A DNA stretch of 64,000 bases from ZYF759 sp046297455 (GTDB taxonomy: Bacteria; Pseudomonadota; Alphaproteobacteria; Rhizobiales; Rhizobiaceae). The DNA lies in NCBI GenBank assembly GCA_046297455.1, contig JBKBIT010000015.1, positions 50,065-114,064 on the forward strand, in the 5' to 3' direction. The position numbers and the translations under genes were made by a program. A model generated the notes under the pieces. The model worked only from the letters and a program-made list of their open reading frames with translations, made no database searches and was not told the origin of the DNA. Numbering within the stretch: position 1 is the first letter of the stretch; each line of letters starts with the position of its first letter. This document shows, piece by piece, positions 46,828 to 55,819 of the stretch.

Positions 46828-48294
46828 CTACCGCGCGCCGGCGGCACGCGCCTGCTCGGCCGGCTCCTTCTGAAGGAAGACACCTTGCGCGCGCAGCGTC
46901 GCCTGCAATTCACTGACATCAACCGCGCGCGGCTGGACGCCCCGGTTGGCAGCGATACCGGCAGCAGCACCGGCGGCCTGCCCCGTCAGCCAGCATTGCG
47001 GGATCTCGCGCATGAATCCGTGGGAATTGGCGTCGCAGGAGATATGCCGGCCGGCGGCCAGCAACCCGTCGAGCCGCACCGGCACGAGGCAGCCATAGGG
47101 TACCGAGATGACCGGGAATTTCGGCGACGGCGAGGGACTGACGCCGACCTCGTCTGCCAATGCCTCGCCACTTTTCCATTGCGAGCGTTCGATACGCCCC
47201 ACGCCAGCAAGACGGCGCGTGTGACGAACGCCAAGCTGCGGCGCGCTGAGCAGCATATAGGCGTTCTCGAAGCCAGGTGCGTGCCGGCGGAAGAACTCGC
47301 AATGCATCTGCATGAAGCGATGGGAGCGGATTTCCGTCTCGGTGATGTCGTCGATATGAAGCGCTGACAGGCCAGACTGGCGCGGCCCCAGAAACAGCGC
47401 GATATCGTTGCGCCAGGAGACATAGGGCGTCTGGAAGAAGCGAAGCTCGTCACGCCCGCGCTGCGTCAACTGTGCGAACTGCTCAGGCTGGCCGCCACGA
47501 AATTCCAGCCAGCGGTCCATGTCGACACCGCCGATCATGAAGCCGGTATTCATGCTGTGGTGGACGTCACCTTCCTCGATATCCATGTCGAAGCCGGCAC
47601 CGGCGCGTGCGAACACGTCGCCGTCGCCGGTGCAATCGACCACGACCTTCGCTTTGAGGGCCATCCGGCCTTCCTTGCTTTCGAAGATCACGCCCTTGAC
47701 CGTGCCCTCCTCGACGATGGGCAGTGCCATCCACGAATGGAGCACGATGCGCACGCCGGCCTCGATCAGGATTTCCTGCGACAGAAGCTTCAACCGCTCC
47801 GGATCGAGTGTCGGCGCCCAGGTCACGATCCCGTGGAAGGCGGAGGTACGCAGCGACCAGTGTTTGGCCTTGGCCGGATCGCGCGATCCCCAATCCTCCC
47901 GAGCGGGACCGGCCACGCCCTCGCGCGGCATGCGGGAGAACACGTCATTTGCAAAGCCCTGGATGACCGGCCTGCCCTCCCAATCAGTCATCCGGTCGAT
48001 CCAGATCACCACGCCACCGGTCGAGAGGCCGCCCAGATGGTTGTAGCGTTCCAGAACCACGACATCGGCACCGGTGCGCGCGGCCGTCAGTGCCGCTGCG
48101 GTACCAGCAGGTCCTCCCCCGACTACCAGGACATCGCATTCATGATAGACAGGTATCTTGCGCGCCGGCTCTTCATGCTCGCCAGTGCCGTTGCGCGGCG
48201 GGAAGACCCTGCTCCCATGTTCGAAAATATCTGACCCGAGGAAGCGATCCTCGCTCCTGCGGATTTCTACGACCTTGGGCGCGTCGTTGGTCAT
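46828..48294 (-). CDS. FAD-dependent oxidoreductase
   Basis: This 488-residue flavoprotein has a dinucleotide fold at about residues 53-85 (DVLVVGGGPAGTAAALTAAR, then VVVLERYNHLGG), the second FAD segment VVVDCTGDGDVFARAG and a C-terminal LAAGRHISCDANSHGFMR. This is the FAD_oxidored group related to fumarate-reductase-like and tricarballylate-type dehydrogenases. The first 50 residues are extra and charged. It begins 40 bases after the DppC-type permease and is the last gene of the peptide-type transporter operon, so it probably oxidises the imported compound. The substrate is not recognisable. Confidence 0.85.
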   Translation of the reverse strand: MTNDAPKVVEIRRSEDRFLGSDIFEHGSRVFPPRNGTGEHEEPARKIPVYHECDVLVVGGGPAGTAAALTAARTGADVVVLERYNHLGGLSTGGVVIWIDRMTDWEGRPVIQGFANDVFSRMPREGVAGPAREDWGSRDPAKAKHWSLRTSAFHGIVTWAPTLDPERLKLLSQEILIEAGVRIVLHSWMALPIVEEGTVKGVIFESKEGRMALKAKVVVDCTGDGDVFARAGAGFDMDIEEGDVHHSMNTGFMIGGVDMDRWLEFRGGQPEQFAQLTQRGRDELRFFQTPYVSWRNDIALFLGPRQSGLSALHIDDITETEIRSHRFMQMHCEFFRRHAPGFENAYMLLSAPQLGVRHTRRLAGVGRIERSQWKSGEALADEVGVSPSPSPKFPVISVPYGCLVPVRLDGLLAAGRHISCDANSHGFMREIPQCWLTGQAAGAAAGIAANRGVQPRAVDVSELQATLRAQGVFLQKEPAEQARAAGAR

Positions 48295-48334
48295 GCCTGT
48301 CTCCGGTCTACCGTCTGTGTGTTCATTCCTGGAC

Positions 48335-49249
48335 TTATCGCCGCTTCATTGTCGGGTCGAGCAGCACCCGCATCGACTCGCCAAGCGTGTTGAAGGCAAG
48401 AGCGGTGAAGAGGATGGCAAAGCCTGGCGCGTACATCTGTGCCGGCGCCATCTCGACATAGTGATAGGCACGCGCCAGCATGCCGCCCCAGCTCGCCTCA
48501 GGCGGCTGCACGCCGAGCGACAGGAAGCTGAGCCCGGCTTCCGCCAGCAGGGCGACCGCCAGCATGAGCGTCACCTCGACGATGACCGGCTGGATCGCGT
48601 TCGGCAGGATATGGCGCGTGATCAGATGCGGTCGTGACGCGCCGAATCCGGTCGCCGCTTCCACGTAAAGCGCGTTCTTCACCACCAGCGTCTGCGCGCG
48701 CATGGTTCGCGCCAGCACGGGCGCAAAGGCCAGGCCGACAGCGATCATGGCATTGGTCAACCCGATGCCCAAAGCCCCCGTCACGGCGACGGCGAGGACC
48801 AGCGGTGGGAAGGCCAGCACGCCGTCGATGACACGGCTCACCACCTCGTCGATCCATCCGCCGACGAAGCCGATGAAGACACCTACGGGTACGCCGATCA
48901 CAACCGCGATCCCCACGGCGAGGAAAGCCGCGTAAAGCGCGTTGTAGGAGCCGTAGATCAGGCGGCTCAACGTGTCACGGCCGAGGTCGTCGGTTCCCAG
49001 CCAGTGCTCCCAGCTCGGCGGAGCCAGCATGTTCATAAGGTTCTGCTGGTTGGGAGCGTAGGGTGCGATGACGGGTGCCAGGACCGCGCAAAACAGCAGC
49101 AGCGAAAGATAGGCAAGGCTGATCGCAGCCCGCTTGTCCGAGCGCATCCAGGTCCAGAGGTTGAAGCGGATCGGCGGCGGCAAACCTTCGCGCGCCGTGG
49201 CGGGGCGCCGCGTGGGAGTCTGGGCCGAGGTCATTTGGGTATCGCTCAT
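48335..49249 (-). CDS. Dpp/Opp-type ABC transporter permease (DppC class)
   Basis: This 304-residue inner-membrane permease has the DppC-type segment HWLGTDDLGRDTLSRLIYG and the loop YVEAATGFGASRPHLITRH before ILPNAIQP. ATG 49249 overlaps the stop of the DppB-type gene (ATGA). The roughly 35 extra N-terminal residues, rich in Thr and Pro, are ahead of the first helix. Forms the channel with the DppB-type subunit. Confidence 0.9.
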   Translation of the reverse strand: MSDTQMTSAQTPTRRPATAREGLPPPIRFNLWTWMRSDKRAAISLAYLSLLLFCAVLAPVIAPYAPNQQNLMNMLAPPSWEHWLGTDDLGRDTLSRLIYGSYNALYAAFLAVGIAVVIGVPVGVFIGFVGGWIDEVVSRVIDGVLAFPPLVLAVAVTGALGIGLTNAMIAVGLAFAPVLARTMRAQTLVVKNALYVEAATGFGASRPHLITRHILPNAIQPVIVEVTLMLAVALLAEAGLSFLSLGVQPPEASWGGMLARAYHYVEMAPAQMYAPGFAILFTALAFNTLGESMRVLLDPTMKRR

Positions 49250-50202
49250 GTCGACGCCGCCACTCTTGGATCGAGGATGGCGTTGAGCACGTCGACCAGC
49301 AGGTTCACCAGGATAACGAACACGACCAGCGCGAGCGCAACCCCCTGAACGATCGGGAAATCCTTGTTGAGAGCGGAATAGGTGATCAGGCTCCCAAGCC
49401 CCGGTATGGCGAAGACGGCTTCGAGAATGACCGCGCCGGAAAACAGCTGGTTCACCTGCAGCCCGGTGATGGTCAGCATGGTGGCGGCGACATTGCGCAG
49501 TCCATGCTTCCACAGAATTGAGCCGGAGCTAAGCCCCTTGGCGCGCAGCGTTCGGATATGCTGCGAGTTGAGCACCTCCAGCAGCGCACTGCGCACCTGG
49601 CGTGCCAGAACCGCAATGACGCTGGTCGAAAGCGCCAGTGCAGGCAGTGTCATGAAATAGATGGCCCGACCGGGGTCCTCGAAGATGGAGGTGGCGCCGG
49701 TGGCAGGAAACCATCTCAGGCTGAGCGCGAAGGTCGCCACCAGGATGATGCCGAGCCAGAAATTGGGCACAGCCACGCCAAGCGAGGCGATGCTGGTAAT
49801 GACCTTGTCGAGGGTGGTGCCCTGGCGCGTCGCGGCGAGAATGCCGAACGGAATGCCGATCAGGGCACCTATAACCAGGGCGTAAAGCACCAGCAGAAGC
49901 GTATGCGGCATGCGGTCGATGATGAGGCGCGACACCTGCTCATAGGAAAACAGTGAGCGCCCAAGGTCACCGGTCACGACATTGCCGAGCCAGGTGAAAT
50001 ACTGGAGGATCATCGGCCGGTCGAAGCCGTAGATGGCCCGGATCTCGGCAATACGTTCGTCGGAAGCGTACTCGCCGGCAATCGCAATGGCCGGATCGCC
50101 AGGCATCAGATAGACGAGCGAGAACACCACGAAGGTCGATACGACCATCACGGGCAGGAGTTGCACGAGTCTTCGTGCGATCATCCCTGGCACACCCTGC
50201 AT
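49246..50202 (-). CDS. Dpp/Opp-type ABC transporter permease (DppB class)
   Basis: This 318-residue permease has the DppB N-terminus (MIARRLVQLLPVMVVSTF, MPGDPAIAIAG) and the loop IRTLRAKGLSSGSILWKHG, then LEAVFAIPGLGSLI near the end. ATG 50202 is used; ATG 50184 is an equally good alternative (family proteins usually begin close to the RRL motif). It follows the binding protein by 180 bases containing a stem-loop. Confidence 0.9.
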   Translation of the reverse strand: MQGVPGMIARRLVQLLPVMVVSTFVVFSLVYLMPGDPAIAIAGEYASDERIAEIRAIYGFDRPMILQYFTWLGNVVTGDLGRSLFSYEQVSRLIIDRMPHTLLLVLYALVIGALIGIPFGILAATRQGTTLDKVITSIASLGVAVPNFWLGIILVATFALSLRWFPATGATSIFEDPGRAIYFMTLPALALSTSVIAVLARQVRSALLEVLNSQHIRTLRAKGLSSGSILWKHGLRNVAATMLTITGLQVNQLFSGAVILEAVFAIPGLGSLITYSALNKDFPIVQGVALALVVFVILVNLLVDVLNAILDPRVAAST

Positions 50203-50291
50203 CCGGTCAAGCTCCAGTCAGTTTTGTGCGGCCCTGCAAATCGGGCCTACAAGAATTGCGATAGGACGAGGCATTTCCGCCTCGGTCTTCG

Positions 50292-50319
50292 GCGAAGGAC
50301 GGGCGACGCCGCCCTTCGC
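50292..50319 (-). promoter_or_regulatory. Stem-loop and short tandem repeat after the Dpp-type binding protein
   Basis: GCGAAGG (50292-50298) pairs with CCTTCGC (50313-50319), and an alternative inner stem GGGCG/CGCCC is possible, inside the 180-base gap between the binding-protein stop and the DppB-type start. Three tandem AACGGG units lie nearby at 50350-50367. This is the fifth transporter here with structure after the binding-protein gene, though the weakest case. Confidence 0.45.
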
Positions 50320-50382
50320 GATCCACCTTCGTCGCTAACCGCGTCCCCGAACGGGAACGGGAACGGGGGTAGCGCATGGGCG

Positions 50383-51948
50383 CTAGGCTTCCAGCCACAC
50401 CTTGTGGAACCGCGGACGTTGCGGCAGGCCCATGGCAAAGCCGTGAACCTTGGGCGACCTGACGATGATCGAGGCTGCAACGAATTGCGGCAGGTGCAGC
50501 GCGTTCTCGAGCACGAAACGCTGAAGTTCGAACAGGTACCGTTGACGGTCCGCCTGTTCGAAGTTTTCCAGCGCGCCATCCATCAGCGGCCGATACCCAT
50601 CGAGTTCGATCTTCCCTGGATTGCGGAAGGCAGTGGCTGAAAACTGTCGGTCATAGGCAGTGGCAGGGTCTGGCAGACCTCCGGTCGGGGTCAGCAGCAT
50701 ATGCCCGCGCCTTTCGGTGAGCAGGTTCTGCATTGCCTGTGCCGGCGGCACCGGCGTGACACGCAGCCGAATGCCGGCTTCCTCCAACTGGGCGCTGATG
50801 ACCTCCTGCCGCTGCACCGCGGCCTGATCCGGCCAGGTCCAGGTCTCGATCTCGACGCCGTTTGACAACCCTGCTTCGGCCAAAAGGGAACGCGCGCGGT
50901 CGGGATCGTGGGTGTAGTAGTTCTCGGTCTCCGGATCGTTGGCCCAGAACCCGGTCGGGAACATCGAACAATGTCCTCCGCCGACGCCGCCCCACAGAAC
51001 CTGGTTCAGCACCTGCCTGTCCAGTGCCCAGTTCATCGCCTGACGCACGCGCACATCCTGCATCGGTCCTTCGGCGTAGTTCATGAAGGCGCTGTAGTAG
51101 ATCAGGGAGGGCGCGGCCTCCGACACCACGTTCGGGTCTCTCTGTGCAACGGCCATCTGCTGCGGGGTGACATTCGTGACGAGGTCGGCTTCGCCTGCGA
51201 TCACCGCGCGCACCGCCGTGTTGAGCTCGTTGATGATGCGCATGTCGACGCCATCGAGATAGGGCTCGTCACCCCAGTAGTTCGTGTTCTTCTCGACCCG
51301 GATAAGATCGTTGTCGCGCCATTCGACGAATTTGAACGGCCCGGTACCGACAGGGTTGCGATCCACGTTGCCATCTTCCGCCGCCTGCACGGACGCGGGC
51401 GAGACGATACAGCCGGCACGATCGGTCAATACCGCCAGCATGGTTGCATCGGGGCGCTTCAGCCGGATCGAGACCTCGTAGGGACCAGTCGCCTCGACCG
51501 TTTCGACAACGGCAAGATCGGAGCGCACGTTCGAGCGTTCCGAATCGATGCCGCGCTGAATGTGGAACACCACGGCGTCAGCATTGAAAGGTTCGCCGTC
51601 ATGGAACTCGACACCCTCGCGAAGCTGCAGAACAAGCGTCGTGGAATCGGTGAACTCCCAAGACGTTGCCAGCATCGGCTCATATTCGAGCGTCTCAGGA
51701 TCAAAGCCGATCAGTGCATCGAACATCAGGTAGAGCGTGTTGAAGTCGGGGTTGTTGCGCCCGGTCAGCGGGTCGAGCGCGGCAGGGTTGAAAGGCACCA
51801 CTGCCCGCAGCGTGCCCCCGCGTGTGGGTTCGCTGCTCTGGGCCCGCACCTGGGCTGGCAGCAGGAGTGCGCCTCCGAGCGCAGCCGTACCCTTGAGCAT
51901 CGAACGGCGACTCAGTCCACGCGTCTTCGGAACGATCAGTCTGTTCAT
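50383..51948 (-). CDS. Dpp/Opp-type periplasmic binding protein (SBP_bac_5), Tat-exported
   Basis: This 521-residue binding protein has a twin-arginine signal (SRRSMLKGTAALGGALLL ending in PAQVRAQ). The mature part has GTLRAVVPFNPAALDPL, YEPMLATSWEF, the early-ligand segment LREGVEFHDGEPFNADAVVF and PVGTGPFKFVEW, all typical of family 5. ATG 51948 follows GGAGGAGTGAAG; the frame upstream is antisense-like and unused. Family members bind peptides, nickel, opines, sugars or aromatic conjugates. Neighbouring amidohydrolases and a ligase argue for an organic acid or amide rather than a plain dipeptide. Confidence 0.9.
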   Translation of the reverse strand: MNRLIVPKTRGLSRRSMLKGTAALGGALLLPAQVRAQSSEPTRGGTLRAVVPFNPAALDPLTGRNNPDFNTLYLMFDALIGFDPETLEYEPMLATSWEFTDSTTLVLQLREGVEFHDGEPFNADAVVFHIQRGIDSERSNVRSDLAVVETVEATGPYEVSIRLKRPDATMLAVLTDRAGCIVSPASVQAAEDGNVDRNPVGTGPFKFVEWRDNDLIRVEKNTNYWGDEPYLDGVDMRIINELNTAVRAVIAGEADLVTNVTPQQMAVAQRDPNVVSEAAPSLIYYSAFMNYAEGPMQDVRVRQAMNWALDRQVLNQVLWGGVGGGHCSMFPTGFWANDPETENYYTHDPDRARSLLAEAGLSNGVEIETWTWPDQAAVQRQEVISAQLEEAGIRLRVTPVPPAQAMQNLLTERRGHMLLTPTGGLPDPATAYDRQFSATAFRNPGKIELDGYRPLMDGALENFEQADRQRYLFELQRFVLENALHLPQFVAASIIVRSPKVHGFAMGLPQRPRFHKVWLEA

Positions 51949-52004
51949 CTTCACTCCTCCTACATTTATGGTCGGGCTCTTGCGGCCCGTTTTCGTGGTT
52001 TCGA

Positions 52005-53030
52005 CTACTCGGCCGCCGAGACCTCTTCCTTGCTCCGTTGTACGCCGCCAGACCGCCGCAGCATGTCCTCGGCAAAATGACAGGCAACATGCCGGCCCGG
52101 GATGAGTTCGCGCCAGGCCGGTTCCTCCGACCGGCAGCGATCCACCGCCATGGGACAGCGTGTATGAAAGCGGCATCCGCTCGGGGGAGCGATGGCGCTG
52201 GGAATCTCGCCTTCGAGAACGATGCGTTGTCGCGCGTCGGCAGGTGCGACCGAAATCTCCGGCTCGGCCGAATGCAGCGCCTCGGTATAGGGGTGCAGAG
52301 GCTTTTGCAGGACCTCCCGAGCAGGGCCAACCTCGACGATCTTGCCGAAATACATGACCGCGATGCGATCGCTGATGTGACCCACGACCCGCAGATCATG
52401 GCTGATGAAGACATAGGTCAGGTCGAATTCCTGCCGCAGCTTCCAGAACAGGTTCAGCATGCCCGCCTGGATCGACACATCAAGCGCGGCAACGACCTCG
52501 TCGCAGACGAGAACCGTGGGGTCGAGAACAAGGGCCCGCGCAATGTTGGCCCGTTGCTTCTGTCCGCCCGAAAGCTCGTGCGGATAGCGATTGGCCAGTT
52601 CGGGTGCCAGCGCCACGCGGTTCAGCATCTCGAGAGCGCGTTCCCGACGCTCCGCGCGCGAACCGATACCGGCGATCTCGAGCGGCTCGCAGACGCTTTG
52701 CAGCATCGTCATGCGCGGATTGAAGGCCGCGTTGGGGTCTTGCGCAATGATCTGATACTTGCGCCGATGTTCGTTGAAGGCATGCCGCGGCATCGCAAAT
52801 GGATCGATGTCGCCGTGCCGGACCGTTCCGGACGACGGCTCGATCAATCCCACGATGCAGCGACCAAGCGTCGACTTCCCCGATCCGGATTCGCCGATGA
52901 CCCCGAAGATCTCGCCGCGCGGAACGTCGAAACTGACCCCATCGACAGCGCGGATGCGCACGCTGCCACGTTTGCGGCCGAAGGTGACGTGCAGATCGTC
53001 GACAGCGACGGCAGGACGAGTTTCTGTCAA
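52005..53030 (-). CDS. Dpp/Opp-type ABC transporter ATPase (DppF class)
   Basis: This 341-residue ATPase has Walker A GESGSGKST, signature LSGGQKQR, Walker B VLVCDEVVAALDVS and switch ISHDLRVV. The C-terminal oligopeptide extension carries the cysteine set CRFHTRCPMAVDRC that in this family can bind an iron-sulfur cluster. The second Walker B has CDEVVAALDVS, where most relatives have CDEPTSALDVS, a mild divergence. It starts at TTG 53030, overlapping the preceding ATPase stop (TTGA). Confidence 0.9.
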   Translation of the reverse strand: MTETRPAVAVDDLHVTFGRKRGSVRIRAVDGVSFDVPRGEIFGVIGESGSGKSTLGRCIVGLIEPSSGTVRHGDIDPFAMPRHAFNEHRRKYQIIAQDPNAAFNPRMTMLQSVCEPLEIAGIGSRAERRERALEMLNRVALAPELANRYPHELSGGQKQRANIARALVLDPTVLVCDEVVAALDVSIQAGMLNLFWKLRQEFDLTYVFISHDLRVVGHISDRIAVMYFGKIVEVGPAREVLQKPLHPYTEALHSAEPEISVAPADARQRIVLEGEIPSAIAPPSGCRFHTRCPMAVDRCRSEEPAWRELIPGRHVACHFAEDMLRRSGGVQRSKEEVSAAE

Positions 53031-54046
53031 GCCGGCGCTCCCTTGAGTTCGAGCTCCTTCCAGCGGTGGCAACGGATTTCGTGCAGGTCGACCAGTTCCA
53101 GTGCCGGAGGTTGTTCGCAGACCCGAACGGCATGGCCGCATCGGGGACCGAAACGACAGCCTTCGGGCATGGCGCGCAGAGATGGCACCCGCCCCGCGAT
53201 CGAGTGCAACGTTCCGCGCTCGCGCAGGCCGTCGGGTATCGAGTGTAGTAGGCCGGCCGTGTAGGGATGGCGAGGCTGGCGCAGTGTTTCGGCAACCGGC
53301 CCGCCTTCGATCACCTGTCCGGCATACATGGTGATCATGCGGTCGCAACTCTGCGAGACAAGACCGAGATTGTGGGTGATGAACATGATCGCGGTGCCGG
53401 TCTTGTCGGCCAGCCCTAGCAGCAGGTCCATGATCTGGGCCTGGATCGTGACGTCCAGCGCCGTGGTCGGCTCGTCGGCGATCAGAAGACGCGGCTCGCA
53501 CACCAGCGCCATCGCAATCATGACGCGCTGGCGCATGCCACCTGAAAGGCTCATCGGATAGAGCGAGGCGACATGGCGAGGCCCCGCGATGCCCACCGAG
53601 TCCAGCGCCTCCACGGCCCGCTCGTTGGCCTCGTTGGTGCTGAGCTTGAAATGGCGCTGTACCGTTTCCGCGATCTGGTGACCGACTGTGAAGACGGGAT
53701 CGAGCGCGCTCATCGGCTCCTGAAAGATCATGCTGATGTGGCGGCCACGGATCGCTGTCATCTCGCGCTCGCTGGCCGCGATAAGATCCTTGCCGCCGAA
53801 AAGAATGCGGCCGCCGAGGCGGGACGTGCGGGGTGACAAGAGGCGCAGGATCGACAGTGCGGTCATCGACTTGCCGCACCCGCTCTCGCCGACAACGCCG
53901 AGTATTTCTTGAGGCTTCACCGACAGCGAAACGCCGCTGAGGACCTGGACCCAGCCGAGCTCGTCACGCAGCGAGAGTGTCAGGTCTTGGATGTCCAGAA
54001 GGGCATCCCGGCTCGCCGACGTTGGTCTAACGCCAACTTGTTGCAT
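53027..54046 (-). CDS. Dpp/Opp-type ABC transporter ATPase (DppD class)
   Basis: This 339-residue ATPase has Walker A GESGCGKSM (methionine in place of the second hydroxyl residue), signature LSGGMRQR, Walker B LLIADEPTTALDVT, switch ITHNLGLV and the C-terminal cysteine motif CRFGPRCGHAVRVC. ATG 54046 follows GGAGGAGCCG. It is the first gene of a six-gene operon (two ATPases, binding protein, two permeases, oxidoreductase). Two TGTATACA-type sites lie 88 and 162 bases upstream. Confidence 0.9.
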   Translation of the reverse strand: MQQVGVRPTSASRDALLDIQDLTLSLRDELGWVQVLSGVSLSVKPQEILGVVGESGCGKSMTALSILRLLSPRTSRLGGRILFGGKDLIAASEREMTAIRGRHISMIFQEPMSALDPVFTVGHQIAETVQRHFKLSTNEANERAVEALDSVGIAGPRHVASLYPMSLSGGMRQRVMIAMALVCEPRLLIADEPTTALDVTIQAQIMDLLLGLADKTGTAIMFITHNLGLVSQSCDRMITMYAGQVIEGGPVAETLRQPRHPYTAGLLHSIPDGLRERGTLHSIAGRVPSLRAMPEGCRFGPRCGHAVRVCEQPPALELVDLHEIRCHRWKELELKGAPA

Positions 54047-54133
54047 CGGCTCCTCCCTGATGCACAAGAACAAATCCTCCAGTGGCGATTAACGCATGAA
54101 GCTCCACGGCACGCAAGCCACAAAACCCAGAAA

Positions 54134-54215
54134 TGTATACATCCAGAAACGCAACCTGCAGCTTTCGCTGGCGTGATTGCCAATCACCCCGAGGCACTGA
54201 GATACATTGTGTACA
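54134..54215. promoter_or_regulatory. Two TGTATACA-type sites upstream of the Dpp-type operon
   Basis: A perfect TGTATACA at 54134-54141 and a one-mismatch TGTGTACA at 54208-54215 lie in the 219-base gap between the transporter operon start (54046) and the Rieske gene stop (54266). Spacing between centres is 74 bases, close to seven helical turns, which would suit looping by two dimers. Confidence 0.6.
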
Positions 54216-54265
54216 TATTGACCGGCGATACGCCGGCCATGCTGCTTGTTGAGACGAACCGGGCC

Positions 54266-54718
54266 CTATACCTCGATGACGACGTACCGGTCCTCGACGG
54301 CGACCTTGTAGACTTCGGCCTCATAGGGGCCTTCGACAAGCCGGGCACCGCTTTCCACTGCCACGTCATAGCTCTTGACGCGCGTTCTGGTGGGATCGCA
54401 CCAGGATTTCCCGGTCCTGATATCGAACTCCCAGCCATGCCAGGGACAGCGCACAAGTTCGCCGTGTCGCGACAGGCGCACAACGCCGGGTTCATCCGAT
54501 TCGATCAGGGCAACGATCTTGCCCTTGCACAGATCGGCGCCCTCGTGAGGGCAGCGATTGGCGATGGCGAAGAACTCGCCCTTCACGTTGAACAGGGCGA
54601 TGGCCCTGCCCTCGACATGGACCAACTTGGACGCGCCATCCGCGATCTCGTCTACACGGGCGACGACGTGCCTTCCTTTTTGGCGGCCTCGGCCGGCGGG
54701 ATTCGTTTGAGCGCTCAT
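54266..54718 (-). CDS. Rieske-type [2Fe-2S] ferredoxin
   Basis: This 150-residue soluble protein has both Rieske motifs, CPHEGADL (Cys-Pro-His) and CPWHGWEF (Cys-Pro-Trp-His), about 40 residues apart. It has no catalytic oxygenase domain and no transmembrane anchor, so it is an electron carrier of the NirD/ferredoxin-subunit kind. ATG 54718 overlaps the upstream amidohydrolase stop (ATGA). Coupling to two amidohydrolases is unusual because no partner oxygenase is present in the window. Its redox partner may be elsewhere. Confidence 0.9.
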   Translation of the reverse strand: MSAQTNPAGRGRQKGRHVVARVDEIADGASKLVHVEGRAIALFNVKGEFFAIANRCPHEGADLCKGKIVALIESDEPGVVRLSRHGELVRCPWHGWEFDIRTGKSWCDPTRTRVKSYDVAVESGARLVEGPYEAEVYKVAVEDRYVVIEV

Positions 54719-55818
54719 GACAGCTTGAACAGCGAAATGGCGTTGTCGCGGAAGATGGCCGACTTCTCCGCCGGCTCAAGCGGCACCTTGAAGGCGTAGC
54801 GCGGGTCGTCGAAATCCCAGTGCGGATAATCGGTCGAGAACATCAACCGATCGGTGCCGATCCAGCGCAAGATATCGTAGAGGTGGCGGTTGTTTTCCGG
54901 CTCCTCGATCGGCTGGGTCGTGTACCAGAAATTCTCGCGCATATACTCGCTGGGCAGCAGCTTCACATGCGGGACCTCGTCGCGCATGCGCTTCCACTCC
55001 CGATCCATGCGCCAGCCGAGCGAGGGCACCCAGGAAAAGCCGCCCTCGACGAGCACGATCTTGAGTTTCGGAAAGGCCTCGAAAGCCCCCTCCATGATCA
55101 TGCTGGCCATCACGGTCTGCAGACTGTTGGACGCGGCGAAATGCTCCTCGATATAGAAGGAAGACCAACCCGCCGGCGTGTTCGGGCGGTATCCAAAGGC
55201 CCCCGTGTGCAGACCGATGGGCAGGTCGTAATGCTGCGCAACCTCGTAGATCGGCCAGTAGCGCTTGCGCCCGGCAGGCTCCAGCGTGCGCGGGGGCATC
55301 GCGATCTGAACGAAACGGTTGTCACCGATCCGGCTTTCGATTTCGGCAATGGAAGCCTTCACGTCTTCCTGCGGAATGCAGATCGAGGCACGAAGGCGCG
55401 GCTCGGGCTCGGCCCATTTATCGAGCTGCCAGTCGTTGATCGCGGTGCAGAGGGCAGCGCCCAGTTCCTGGTTGAACGCCATGCTGCCAGCCGCCAGCGG
55501 CTGCAATATGCCGAACTCGATATTGCATTCTTCCAGCAGCTGTTCGCGCAGGAAATCGAGGTCGGAGGCCGGCGGGCCTCCATTAGGCGGCCATGAATCG
55601 CGGCGCATGCCGTTGCCGGGCGAGATCCTGGGATAGGGCAAGGTGCCGAGCAGCGGGTTGCCGGAGCGGGCGGCATAGTCCCGCACATGCGCCTTCCATC
55701 GTGCCGGCAGGTAGTTGGCGAGTTCGGTCGGCGTGCTGAAGGCGGGATGGACATCGCAATCCACCACTCCCAGCTGCTGGTCAGCCTGTTGCGGGCGTTC
55801 GATGACGGGAGCTTCCAT
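54715..55818 (-). CDS. Amidohydrolase-2 family protein (decarboxylase/hydrolase type), second paralogue
   Basis: This 367-residue TIM-barrel metal enzyme of the amidohydrolase_2 family includes gamma-resorcylate and aminocarboxymuconate-semialdehyde decarboxylases. Metal-site marks are DCDVHP (Asp22, His24), IGLHTG, IEEHFA and the aspartate of STDYPHWDF. It is about 30-40 percent like the protein encoded just upstream by eye, so the pair arose by tandem duplication. ATG 55818 follows GGAGGCTGAC, one base after the upstream stop. Substrate unknown; the ring-acid decarboxylases are the closest-looking type. Confidence 0.85.
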   Translation of the reverse strand: MEAPVIERPQQADQQLGVVDCDVHPAFSTPTELANYLPARWKAHVRDYAARSGNPLLGTLPYPRISPGNGMRRDSWPPNGGPPASDLDFLREQLLEECNIEFGILQPLAAGSMAFNQELGAALCTAINDWQLDKWAEPEPRLRASICIPQEDVKASIAEIESRIGDNRFVQIAMPPRTLEPAGRKRYWPIYEVAQHYDLPIGLHTGAFGYRPNTPAGWSSFYIEEHFAASNSLQTVMASMIMEGAFEAFPKLKIVLVEGGFSWVPSLGWRMDREWKRMRDEVPHVKLLPSEYMRENFWYTTQPIEEPENNRHLYDILRWIGTDRLMFSTDYPHWDFDDPRYAFKVPLEPAEKSAIFRDNAISLFKLS

Positions 55819-55819
55819 G

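Noticed and set aside
50350..50367. Three tandem AACGGG units as a CRISPR or variable repeat
   Set aside because: Units are six bases with no spacers and only three copies; too little for a CRISPR array or a significant tandem repeat.
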